Assembly (NCBI GenBank): GCA_002437415.1
Contig: DJPL01000074.1
Location: 6,058-70,057 of the forward strand
Length of the DNA: 64,000 bases
Direction: 5' to 3'
Source: Ruminococcaceae bacterium UBA6413
GTDB lineage: Bacteria > Bacillota > Clostridia > Oscillospirales > Ruminococcaceae
The position numbers and the translations under genes were made by a program. The notes below the pieces were generated by a model. It did no database searches. It had not been told where the DNA came from and saw nothing but the letters and a program-made list of their open reading frames with translations. Below, one piece after another: positions 25,987 to 33,999 of this stretch (within the stretch, counting starts at the first letter, position 1; the number at the start of each line of letters is the position of its first letter).

Positions 25987-27684
25987 ATGGCGGCGAAAGT
26001 ATCTAAAATCGAAACCGTTACGGAAAGCGCTGAGGTATTCGGCGGAATAGACCGTTCAAACGGAACGCCGCTCGGATACTGGCAGGAGCTTGTCGGAATG
26101 GATCTTACCGAGTATCCTGCACTGAGAACCTGTAAGCCGTTTTCGTATACGGAGCTTCCCGATGGAATAACCGGATATATGTTCAAAAACGGCGGGATAG
26201 TCTATACAAAGGCGGACGGCATCTATATTGACGGAAAGAAAACCGCTGTTGAGCTCAGCGCGGGCGATAAGCGGCTTGTCGGTATGGGCGCGTATATACT
26301 TATATTGCCCGATGAGGCGCTTATAAACACAGCGGATAGTCCGATAAGTGTAACATATCCGACAAAGCATGAGCTGAACGGCACGCTGTATGAGTATAAT
26401 CAGAACCAGACGCGCCCGACAGTGTCAATTTTCAAAAGGCTGTATATCGATGTTGCACAAGACAGCGAGGAGCTTTCTTATTATAGCGAGGGCGACCAGG
26501 TAAGACTGGCGTACAGCTACGGCAGCAAAACAAAATACCTCACCGCAAGGATAAAATCTATATCGGAAGAAAGCTATACGGGCAGTGGTTGTGTATCGAT
26601 AAATCTTGATACCTCGGTGTATAACGATACGAATTATTTTTATACAGAGGGCAGAAGAATGGAAAGCTTCAGGATAGTTTGCATAAAGAATGCGGCTATA
26701 AGCAGGCTGATCCCTGAAATGGATTTTATTGTTGAGCATAACAACAGACTGTGGGGGTGCTCTTCCGCCAATCACGAGATATATTGCTCAAAGCTCGGAA
26801 GTGCGGTAGAATGGGGTAACTATGACGGAATATCTACTGACGCGTGGGCGGCTACCGTAGGCTCGGACGGCGACTTTACCGGGGCGTGTGTATATGCGAA
26901 CAGCGTGCTGTTTTTCAAAGAAAACTGCGTACATATTGTGTATGGTACGAAGGCTTCAAACTTTACGGTGAGCACTATAAAGCTGAGGGGCGTACAGAGC
27001 GGCAGCGGCGGCTCGCTGTGCATTTCGGACGGACTGCTTTATTACAAAGCGCCTGAGGGAGTGTTTTGCTTCAACGGTTCTGCGGCGCACAGGATAGATT
27101 CCAAGCTAGGCGGTGATATAACAGATACTGCGGTAATGACGGCGGACGGAAGATATATAGTTATGGCGGCAGCTGACGGGACGGTGTACTTCTATGACAA
27201 AAGATATGCGGCGTGGTATGAGAGAAAGCTCGGCGGCGTGTGCTCGGCTCATGAGGTAAACGGCAGACTTTATGCGGTGGTAAAGAGCGATAACGGAAAG
27301 ATGACGATCGTAAGACTTGTCGGTACGGACAGCGATGCGAAAAAGCAGGCTGAAAACAGCTTTGAGGCAGTGAGCGGCGACATTGGCAGAGGAAAGATAT
27401 TCAACATATATAAAAAGCTCAGAGCCGCTGTGCGGTACAGCCGCAAGAATAACGAAATCCTCGGGCTTTCGCTGTATGTCAGCGGTGACGGCGGAGCATG
27501 GAAGAAGGCGGCGGAGTATAACAGTGCCGAAAACAAAAGCGAGGAAATAACAACCGCGCCGATCATACCGCTCAGGTGCAGAACCGTAAGAATAAAAATC
27601 AGCGGCAAAACAGGCGGGAACGCTTATGCGGCGCTTCACGGAATATATCTTGACAGCGAAAAGGGAAGTGAGATAAGTGGATAA
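25987..27684 (+). CDS. Phage structural protein with beta-propeller-like repeats
   Basis: A 565-residue protein with no signal peptide or membrane segment. Repeating blade-like strands occur, for example HNNRLWGCSSANHEIYCSK, SVLFFKENCVHIVYG, SDGLLYYKAPEGVFCFNG and DGRYIVMAAADGTVYFYD, which fit a seven-bladed or similar propeller in the middle of the protein. The N-terminal GIDRSNGTPLGYWQELVGMDL segment appears in tail-hub or stopper proteins of short-tailed phages. It is most likely a virion protein between connector and spike; its exact position is inferred. Confidence 0.65.
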   Translation: MAAKVSKIETVTESAEVFGGIDRSNGTPLGYWQELVGMDLTEYPALRTCKPFSYTELPDGITGYMFKNGGIVYTKADGIYIDGKKTAVELSAGDKRLVGMGAYILILPDEALINTADSPISVTYPTKHELNGTLYEYNQNQTRPTVSIFKRLYIDVAQDSEELSYYSEGDQVRLAYSYGSKTKYLTARIKSISEESYTGSGCVSINLDTSVYNDTNYFYTEGRRMESFRIVCIKNAAISRLIPEMDFIVEHNNRLWGCSSANHEIYCSKLGSAVEWGNYDGISTDAWAATVGSDGDFTGACVYANSVLFFKENCVHIVYGTKASNFTVSTIKLRGVQSGSGGSLCISDGLLYYKAPEGVFCFNGSAAHRIDSKLGGDITDTAVMTADGRYIVMAAADGTVYFYDKRYAAWYERKLGGVCSAHEVNGRLYAVVKSDNGKMTIVRLVGTDSDAKKQAENSFEAVSGDIGRGKIFNIYKKLRAAVRYSRKNNEILGLSLYVSGDGGAWKKAAEYNSAENKSEEITTAPIIPLRCRTVRIKISGKTGGNAYAALHGIYLDSEKGSEISG

Positions 27685-29362
27685 TATCAACATAAGCTTT
27701 GCCGCCGACAAATCGGCAAACAACGAAAAGCGGCTGAATGATATTGAGAACTTCATCTCACTGCTTGCGGACAGGATAAAATTCTGCCTTGCCGATATAA
27801 ATGACGATGTAGCCGCAAAGTCGGACGGTGAAGAGGAGAAACAGCTGATATATCAGGTGTTGTCGGACGGAGTGGGCGAATTCACAAATTCCGACAAGAA
27901 CTGCGAGATATTCAACGATTACGAGAATAATGTGGCTTCTGCGTACTTTTCGCACGCAGAAGGCAGTTGTACAACGGCAAGTGCGCCGTACAGCCACGCT
28001 GAGGGGAACGATACGGTTGCGAGCAATATCCGTACGCACGCCGAGGGGTGGCAGACGACTGCTTCGGGGGCAAATTCGCACGCTGAAAATATGGGCTGTA
28101 TCGCAAGCGGAAGTAACTCACACGCTGAGGGGTATTACACAATGGCTACAGGCGAACATTCGCACGCATCGGGAAGTCATACCGTTGCAGGGCTGGAGGT
28201 CTTTGCACTCGGAAAGTATAACAAGACGGCAGACGATGTATTGCTTGTAGTAGGCAACGGTTGGGGAACCGGTAGCAATGAATACAGAAGCGACGCGTTG
28301 GTGCTTGACACGATGGGAAACCTGCATATAGCGGGGAAGTTTATCGCCGATGGCGGTGTTGACGGCGTCGGATATACTTTGCCTGCGGCGACAAGAAATA
28401 GCCTTGGCGGTGTAATGATAGGTGATAATCTTCTGGTGTCGGAAAGCGGTATAATTGCCGCCGATCTGTCGGAATGCGTTAAATCCGATGAAATTGCGGA
28501 TTGGGCTAAGGCTGAGAGCAAGCCTTTGTATACGGCTGAGGAGGTCGGTGCGGCGGCGAAAACGCACACGCATACAGCCGATGAGATAGGTGCGGCGGCG
28601 AAAATGCATATGCACACTAAATCGGATATTACCGATTTTCCGACACTGGGAACGGCGGCGGGAAAGAATGTCGATTATTTTGCGGAGGCTGGGCATACGC
28701 ATACAGCGGCTGAGGTCGGCGCGGCGACTGCGGCGGATATCACTGCTGCTGTAAATGCTGTCGGCATAGGCGGCAGGAATATTGTCACCGGAACGGCTGA
28801 AGCGGTGATCGGTAGTGGCGGTCACAGCAAGGGGCACTGGCGGAAATACGGAACGACAGGAACAATTCAGACGGTGGATATTGCAGATCCGCCGATATCG
28901 TGCGTCGGAAAGGGGCTACGGCTGACTTCTACGGACGAAAGCAGTCAGATAGCGCTCGGTCAAGACGAGATACCGCTGAATTCGGGCAAAATATACACAT
29001 TTTCCTGTTGGATACGCAGTAATTCGGCGGCGGGAGTTCCGTGCAGGCTACAGCCGTTTTACAGATCCGCTAACGACCACAGCGGCGGCTCGGAGGATAT
29101 ATATCCTACCGAGGAGTGGCAGTATATCAGCTTTACGGCTAAATTTACGCCGCAAAGCAGCGAGGCGTATTCGGGCGCGCGAATATATCTGCGACCGACT
29201 GCGGCGGGAAACTATATCGAGGTATGCGCAATGAAGATGGAAGCGGGAAACAAACCGACCGACTGGTCGCCTGCACCTGAGGACGCGGAGCGCAGAATAA
29301 CGGCGCTGGAGGCGCGGGTTGCGGCACTCGAAGCGGCGGCAGTATCGGGAGGTGAGGTATAA
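27677..29362 (+). CDS. Tail spike/fibre protein with YadA-head-like SHAEG repeats
   Basis: A 561-residue protein; GTG 27677 overlaps the previous gene by 8 bases. An N-terminal helical attachment region (1-80) is followed by six or more repeats with the core SHAEG or close variants (about residues 90-185), the YadA/trimeric autotransporter head motif that forms a left-handed beta roll. Then come His-rich repeats KTHTHTADEIGAA and HTHTAAEVGAA (about 290-360), common in phage fibres, a galactose-binding-like beta domain (about 370-530) and a short C-terminal coiled coil (RRITALEARVAALEA). It is probably the trimeric receptor-binding spike of the particle. Confidence 0.82.
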   Translation: MDNINISFAADKSANNEKRLNDIENFISLLADRIKFCLADINDDVAAKSDGEEEKQLIYQVLSDGVGEFTNSDKNCEIFNDYENNVASAYFSHAEGSCTTASAPYSHAEGNDTVASNIRTHAEGWQTTASGANSHAENMGCIASGSNSHAEGYYTMATGEHSHASGSHTVAGLEVFALGKYNKTADDVLLVVGNGWGTGSNEYRSDALVLDTMGNLHIAGKFIADGGVDGVGYTLPAATRNSLGGVMIGDNLLVSESGIIAADLSECVKSDEIADWAKAESKPLYTAEEVGAAAKTHTHTADEIGAAAKMHMHTKSDITDFPTLGTAAGKNVDYFAEAGHTHTAAEVGAATAADITAAVNAVGIGGRNIVTGTAEAVIGSGGHSKGHWRKYGTTGTIQTVDIADPPISCVGKGLRLTSTDESSQIALGQDEIPLNSGKIYTFSCWIRSNSAAGVPCRLQPFYRSANDHSGGSEDIYPTEEWQYISFTAKFTPQSSEAYSGARIYLRPTAAGNYIEVCAMKMEAGNKPTDWSPAPEDAERRITALEARVAALEAAAVSGGEV

Positions 29363-29571
29363 TGTTGGATTTCGGAAAATGGATCGTTGAGGTTGCGGTG
29401 AACGGCGTGAAGAACGGCAGTTTCGACAGAGCGTGGGCGGCTATGCAGCTTGGTAATCATTACAGCCGCGACAGGATCACGGCGGAGGATATCGCGAGGT
29501 TTGATACAGCGATGGATGAATATGAGGAAGAACTGAATGATGACGGACAGCAGTCCGCGGAGGAGATATGA
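29362..29571 (+). CDS. Small phage protein (XkdX-like position)
   Basis: A 69-residue protein whose ATG overlaps the stop of the spike gene (TAATG) and whose stop overlaps the next start (ATGA). It contains a helical FDRAWAAMQLGNHYSRDRI and then TAEDIARFD, reminiscent of the small XkdX proteins found just after fibre genes, but longer. The similarity is too weak to name it. Tight overlap on both sides shows it is a real gene. Confidence 0.6.
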   Translation: MLDFGKWIVEVAVNGVKNGSFDRAWAAMQLGNHYSRDRITAEDIARFDTAMDEYEEELNDDGQQSAEEI

Positions 29572-30797
29572 GTACGGCGAAAAATAAAAAAAACACAGCC
29601 GCCCCCGAATATAAGAGCCGTTATTCGGACGCGGTGAAGAGCAATCTTTCGAGTGTGCTCGAGGGAAAGGAATTCAGCTACGATGTCGGAAGCGACAAGC
29701 TGTTTGCACAGTACAAAGACAGCTATACAAAAGCAGGAAAGACGGCTATGGAGGATACGGTAGGAAACGCATCTACGCTTACCGGAGGATATGCAAACAG
29801 CTATGCGGTAACTGCGGGTCAGCAGGCGTATGACAGCTATATGTCAAAGCTGAATGATAAGATACCCGAGCTTGAACAGAGAGCGTATGAGCGTTATCGT
29901 GATGAGGAGGACAGCGCATATAAAAGACTCAATACGCTTATAGGACTCGAAAATACGGATTACGACAGATATCGTGACAGCGTGGCTGATTATAACACAA
30001 ACAGAGAGTTTGAATATAATAAAAGTAAGGATGCACAGGCGCAGGAAAACTGGCAGGCTCAGTTCGACAGGGATAAGTATGTCAGCGACAGGGATTATAA
30101 TCGAAGCGTGCTTGAAAGTGACCGTGATTACAACCGCGGGGTGTATGAGAGCGACAGAAAGTATAACCGAGATGTGCTTGAAAACGATCGCGACTATAAC
30201 CGTGGAGTGTATGAGAGCGATAGGAAATATAACCGCGATGCGCTTACGGAAGATCGCGATTACAACCGCGGGGTGTATGAGAGCGACAGAAAGTATAATC
30301 GTGATGTGCTTGAAAACGATCGAGATTATAACCGCGGCGTGTATGAGAATGACAGGGATTATGCGCAGAATGTCTATGACAGCGACCGCAACTATCAGGT
30401 GAAGCTTAATTCTTCTCTGAAGAGTGCGGTGAAGGATGAGGAGGATAAGGCGGATGACAGTAAATTCTCGCCTGATGACGCATATGACTTTATCAAGAAG
30501 TACAGCGACAAGATATACAGCGATGAAGAATTTACCGAGGCGCTGTTCCAGCTGTACGGCGAAAAGGACGGCTTCTATGACTGGATGGAGCAGATGAAGA
30601 TACCCGGTGATATCGAAGGTCAGACTTATCTTGAGCTCCTGTATAAAATGCATCCCGAGCTTAAGCCGACAACATATGATAAGATGGGATTGTCGGACGA
30701 TGAGCGGATAATGAAAAACGCGACAAACGGAGGCGCTACTCCGCCTCATTCGCAGAGCTTCTGGTGGATAAACCAGGGTCAGAGTAAGAACAGATAA
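29568..30797 (+). CDS. Virion protein with ten 11-residue repeats
   Basis: A 409-residue protein. Residues about 174-283 (bases 30087-30416) are ten tandem 11-residue units built on DRDYNRGVYES and DRKYNRDVLEN, alternating so that a 22-residue, 66 bp super-repeat is visible. Hendecads of this kind form a long straight helix or a coiled coil with right-handed twist. Before them lies a helical region with YERYRDEEDSAYKRL and a Gly/Ser/Thr-rich patch; after them an acidic domain DKADDSKFSPDDAYDFI. It is Tyr/Asp/Arg-rich and lacks membrane segments. It lies between spike and lysis genes where short-tailed phages often encode internal or ejection proteins, so a DNA-ejection or needle role is possible; no family is recognised. 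The long open frame on the other strand is an artefact of the repeats. Confidence 0.65.
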   Translation: MSTAKNKKNTAAPEYKSRYSDAVKSNLSSVLEGKEFSYDVGSDKLFAQYKDSYTKAGKTAMEDTVGNASTLTGGYANSYAVTAGQQAYDSYMSKLNDKIPELEQRAYERYRDEEDSAYKRLNTLIGLENTDYDRYRDSVADYNTNREFEYNKSKDAQAQENWQAQFDRDKYVSDRDYNRSVLESDRDYNRGVYESDRKYNRDVLENDRDYNRGVYESDRKYNRDALTEDRDYNRGVYESDRKYNRDVLENDRDYNRGVYENDRDYAQNVYDSDRNYQVKLNSSLKSAVKDEEDKADDSKFSPDDAYDFIKKYSDKIYSDEEFTEALFQLYGEKDGFYDWMEQMKIPGDIEGQTYLELLYKMHPELKPTTYDKMGLSDDERIMKNATNGGATPPHSQSFWWINQGQSKNR

Positions 30798-30820
30798 TAA
30801 AAATCAAAGGAGAGGGAAAT

Positions 30821-31249
30821 ATGAGTAAGATACAGATAGCAATTGACGGTGCGGCGGGAATTGTCGGAGCGGCAATAGGCTTTATGTTCGGAGAAGTGAA
30901 CGGACTGTTCTGGGCACTGATAGCATTTATGGCACTTGACTATATCAGCGGAGTGCTTGCTGCGGCGGGCGGCAAAAAGCTTTCCAGCAAGGTGGGCTTC
31001 AGAGGGCTCGCAAAGAAGCTGCTTATTCTGGCTTTTGTGTCACTTGGGCATATTACCGACACTTATGTGCTCGGCGGCGTACCTGCCGCAATGTCGGCGG
31101 TGATGCTCTTCTATATAGCCAATGAAGGAATTTCGATAGTCGAGAATGCGGCGGTGCTGGGGCTTCCGGTGCCGCAAAAGATAAAGAATTTACTTGAGCA
31201 GATAAAAAACAAGAGCGGAGAGGGCGACAATGAGAATAAAGGGAATTGA
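30821..31249 (+). CDS. Phage holin (TcdE/phi_LC3-type, holin family 4)
   Basis: A 142-residue membrane protein with about three helices: VGAAIGFMFGEVNGLFWALIAF region, then LDYISGVLAA, then KLLILAFVSLGHITDTYV and AVMLFYIANEG. ALDYISGVL and GLPVPQKI are typical of the toxin-secretion/phage-lysis holin family. It would form the inner-membrane hole that releases the endolysin encoded next. The AAAGGAGAG ribosome site is strong. Its last 20 bases overlap the endolysin start. Confidence 0.9.
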   Translation: MSKIQIAIDGAAGIVGAAIGFMFGEVNGLFWALIAFMALDYISGVLAAAGGKKLSSKVGFRGLAKKLLILAFVSLGHITDTYVLGGVPAAMSAVMLFYIANEGISIVENAAVLGLPVPQKIKNLLEQIKNKSGEGDNENKGN

Positions 31250-32300
31250 TATAAGCAGGGCACAGGAGAAATTTGATTTCACCGCGGCACAGACAGCGGG
31301 AAACAAATTCGTGATAATCCGTGCGGGTATCGGAAGCGATGAGGACAGCTACTTCAGGCGCAACATCGGTGAATGCAGAAAACGCGGATTGTCATACGGC
31401 TGTTACTGGTATGTTACGGCAATTGACGACACTGAGCTTGACCGCCAGATAAAAGCCTGCATAAAGGTGCTCGGTGATGAAAAGCCGTCATATCCCGTGT
31501 TCTTTGATATGGAAGAACAGCGTCAGATCGACAACCTTACAAGCAGGGTAAGGACTGATATGGCGATAAAATTTTGCAACAGCCTGAACGAAGCGGGCCT
31601 GCCGTCGGGAATATACGCAAATCCCGCATGGCTCGAAAGCTATTATCAGAAGGAACGATTAGTCGGCAAGTACGATATATGGCTTGCGCACTGGACGGAA
31701 AGCCCCGACTATCCGAGCAGGTTCGATTACGGTCAGAAAATGTGGCAGTGGGGTATCGACAGTATTGGCGGCAAGGACGTTGACGGGGATATATGCTTTA
31801 TAGACTATCCTGCGGTGACGGCTAAGTGGTACAAGGAAAACTGTGGTGATAAGCCTGAAAATCCCGAAAAGCCCGAGGACGAGAAACACAACGAATTTTC
31901 AAAGGGCGACAGGGTGAGAGTAAAGCGCGACGCTGTATTCACAAACGGAGTGAAGCCATATTCATATGTTTATGACACGGTTTATACTGTTCAGCAGGTA
32001 TCGGCAAGCGGCAAGGAAACGCTGATAGGTCTTGACGGCGTACCTACGGGGTGGCTTTACACCGAGGATCTTTACAAAGCGGAAAGTGACGAGGTAACGC
32101 AGAAAATCGCTGTTGGTGATAAGGTCAAAGTAAATTACGGAGCTAAGACGTACAACGGTGGAGCACTTGCGTTGTTTGTGTATACGAATGTGTACGAGGT
32201 AATGCAGGTCGGCTCGGGTGACAGAGAGGACTATATCGTTATAGGTCAGGGCGGCGAGATCACTGCGGCGGTAAGAGCGGAGGATCTGAAGAAGATCTGA
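31230..32300 (+). CDS. Endolysin, GH25 muramidase
   Basis: A 356-residue lysozyme. The GH25 domain (about 1-200) has KGIDISRAQ, the acidic pair in VFFDMEEQRQ and the closing WQWGIDSIGGKDVDGDICF. After a Pro/Glu linker (PENPEKPEDEK) come two similar SH3-like segments (about 225-290 and 295-356) with KGDRVRVKRDAVF and VGDKVKVNYGAKTYNGG, which should bind the cell wall. It cuts the glycan backbone of peptidoglycan. There is no signal peptide, so it depends on the holin. It is the last gene of the island; a bidirectional terminator follows. Confidence 0.92.
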   Translation: MRIKGIDISRAQEKFDFTAAQTAGNKFVIIRAGIGSDEDSYFRRNIGECRKRGLSYGCYWYVTAIDDTELDRQIKACIKVLGDEKPSYPVFFDMEEQRQIDNLTSRVRTDMAIKFCNSLNEAGLPSGIYANPAWLESYYQKERLVGKYDIWLAHWTESPDYPSRFDYGQKMWQWGIDSIGGKDVDGDICFIDYPAVTAKWYKENCGDKPENPEKPEDEKHNEFSKGDRVRVKRDAVFTNGVKPYSYVYDTVYTVQQVSASGKETLIGLDGVPTGWLYTEDLYKAESDEVTQKIAVGDKVKVNYGAKTYNGGALALFVYTNVYEVMQVGSGDREDYIVIGQGGEITAAVRAEDLKKI

Positions 32301-32309
32301 GTGTAAATA

Positions 32310-32345
32310 AAAATAACGCACGGAGTTAAATCTGTGCGTTATTTT
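32310..32345. terminator. Bidirectional terminator at the right end of the island
   Basis: AAAATAACGCAC (32310-32321) pairs with GTGCGTTATTTT (32334-32345). It lies between the convergent endolysin and CAP-protein genes and has A/T runs on both sides. Confidence 0.85.
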
Positions 32346-32355
32346 GGTTTTCGGT

Positions 32356-33486
32356 TTATCTGTAGGTCGTGAACTCCTGCACCCAGTAGTACTTGTAGCT
32401 GTCGTTATATGTGCCGAATGCCACTGCCATATTTTCAATATCAGGATTAAGTATGTTTTCGCGGTGTCCTGCGGTGGAAGCCATCCAGCTGTCGATAACC
32501 TTCTGCGCGGTTGACTGACCCGAACCGAGGTTTTCACCGACATTTATGAACACCGAGTTTTTCTCTTCTTCGGAATTTATACCGTATACGGTGTAGAATT
32601 TAGTTCCGTCCGGTCTTAGATGCGAGAATACATTAAAAGACTCATCACAGCGGATCTTCGCCGCCTTGTATGCGTTTGCGTCCCATTTGTAGGGGGTAAG
32701 TCCGTAGGAAACACGAATCTCATTTACAATGCGGAATACTTCTGCCTCTTCGGCGGAGCAGTTTACAGGCTCATCGGTAATTCCTGTTGAGGATACCTGC
32801 GTGTTGCTCTGTGCCGGTGTGGTTGAAGGCGTCGCAGTGGCAGTGGCGGTCGTTGTTTCAACAGGTTTAGTGCCTGAAAGATAGTCGCTGTGGACGTATG
32901 AGCCGTCATCAAGCTTATAATACCCGGTGTCGGTGATTGCCGTTACATTTACCGCTTCGCCGTAATGCTTATACGAAACGATCTTTGAGCCCTGCAAGCC
33001 TTCTTTTCTTGCCGCGCAGCTTGTGGTATTTATGTACATAGTACCGCTGTACTTTTCTTCAGTCCATGCGGGCTTCGGAGCGGCGGTCGTTGCCGGGGCG
33101 GTGGTGGTTGCCTTGGGAGTTGTTTCGGCGGTGGCTGCGGGAGTTGCGGCTTTTGTCGTTTCGGGAGTTGTTGTCGCAGTCGCGGCTTTAGTTGTCGCCG
33201 TGGTAGTTGCGGTGGGAGTTGCCGGAGTAGTTGCGGCAGTCGTGGCAGGCGTAGTTGAAACGGTCGTTTCAGCGGTTGCCGGAGCGGACTCCTCTGTTGA
33301 TGAAGTTGTTTCGGGCGCGGAGGACATATCCGATATGCCGCTGTCGCTACCCTGACTGTTTTCTGCCGTATGTACACCGAACCACGAAAAACGGCTCGAT
33401 AATATGCAGATTGCCAGTACTATAATGAAACCGCCTGCGGCACAGGCGATTTTTACCAAAATACTCTTTTTGTTATTTTTCTCCAT
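32356..33486 (-). CDS. CAP/SCP-domain surface protein with SH3 domain
   Basis: A 376-residue protein starting at ATG 33486 behind AGAGGA. A single N-terminal membrane anchor or signal segment (about 10-31) is followed by a long Thr/Ala/Pro-rich linker (about 45-145), an SH3b domain (about 150-215, with GYYKLDDGSYVHSDYL), a second linker, and a C-terminal CAP domain (about 250-376) with VNEIRVSYGLTPYKWD, AGHRENILNP and VAFGTYNDSYKYYW. Bacterial CAP proteins (YkwD type) are extracellular and of unclear function. It is divergent from the M23 peptidase gene. Confidence 0.88.
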   Translation of the reverse strand: MEKNNKKSILVKIACAAGGFIIVLAICILSSRFSWFGVHTAENSQGSDSGISDMSSAPETTSSTEESAPATAETTVSTTPATTAATTPATPTATTTATTKAATATTTPETTKAATPAATAETTPKATTTAPATTAAPKPAWTEEKYSGTMYINTTSCAARKEGLQGSKIVSYKHYGEAVNVTAITDTGYYKLDDGSYVHSDYLSGTKPVETTTATATATPSTTPAQSNTQVSSTGITDEPVNCSAEEAEVFRIVNEIRVSYGLTPYKWDANAYKAAKIRCDESFNVFSHLRPDGTKFYTVYGINSEEEKNSVFINVGENLGSGQSTAQKVIDSWMASTAGHRENILNPDIENMAVAFGTYNDSYKYYWVQEFTTYR

Positions 33487-33554
33487 AACGATCCTCTGAA
33501 TTATTTGCACACAGTTTGCCTAAATGCGATTGCAAAACATACTTTCACGTTTAC

Positions 33555-33584
33555 ATTTTAGCACAAAAAACACGAGTGTGTCAA
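33555..33584 (-). promoter_or_regulatory. Promoter of the CAP-protein gene
   Basis: On the minus strand TTGACA (33579-33584) and TAAAAT (33555-33560), spacer 18 bp. Confidence 0.7.
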
Positions 33585-33734
33585 CCGCAAACAAAATTCT
33601 GTAAATTTTTTTGTTTGGAATGCACAAAAATCAGTGTAACATTTAGACTAAATAACAAAAAAGAAATTGTTATGGCAAATATCAACTGATTTGTGACGCA
33701 GAGTTGTTGAATGTTTGTGCAAAAAGTCGAAAAG

Positions 33735-33762
33735 GTTACAAAACGGTAACAAAACGGTTACA
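33735..33762 (-). promoter_or_regulatory. Triple WalR-like direct repeat
   Basis: On the minus strand the sequence reads TGTAAC-CGTTT-TGTTAC-CGTTT-TGTAAC: three half sites each fitting TGTWAH with exact 5 bp spacers. This is the published WalR (YycF) box of Bacillus and Staphylococcus, which controls cell-wall hydrolase genes. It sits 6 bp upstream of the M23 gene's -35 box and in the divergent space shared with the CAP gene. Confidence 0.65.
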
Positions 33763-33767
33763 ATTTG

Positions 33768-33797
33768 TTGCGGGTTTGTAACCACTTGTGGTATACT
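33768..33797 (+). promoter_or_regulatory. Promoter of the M23 endopeptidase gene
   Basis: TTGCGG (33768-33773) and TATACT (33792-33797), spacer 18 bp. It implies a leader of about 195 nt that holds a perfect 8 bp hairpin GGAACGGG-CCCGTTCC (33860-33881). I do not recognise a known riboswitch in it. Confidence 0.6.
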
Positions 33798-33999
33798 TAG
33801 TACTGACGGAAAAGAATTGCTGTCTTTCATGGCGGAAAGAAAAGCAACCTTAAAGGTGTGGAACGGGTCAAAGCCCGTTCCGACTTTTAACGGAAAATGC
33901 GTTAATTTGTCACCTGTCGTTCACAGCGGCGGGCTATTATTTATATTATCGGTGGGCGTATGCCACGATTTGTTTTTAAAATACGGAAAAGGAATTACT

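Noticed and set aside
29844..30749. Long open frame of 301 codons on the minus strand
   Set aside because: It is the mirror of the 11-residue repeats of the plus-strand virion gene; codons such as ATT/GTC repeats follow from that DNA. No ribosome site.
17920..32300. att sites of the island
   Set aside because: No convincing direct repeat was found near both ends by eye; a self-alignment of 17-18.4 kb against 32.2-33 kb is needed.
33023..33355. Valine-rich open frame opposite the CAP gene linker
   Set aside because: It is the reverse of the Thr/Ala/Pro-rich linker DNA.
33715..33999. In-frame extension upstream of the M23 gene
   Set aside because: It contains the WalR-like boxes and promoter; the downstream ATG with AAAAGGA fits better.
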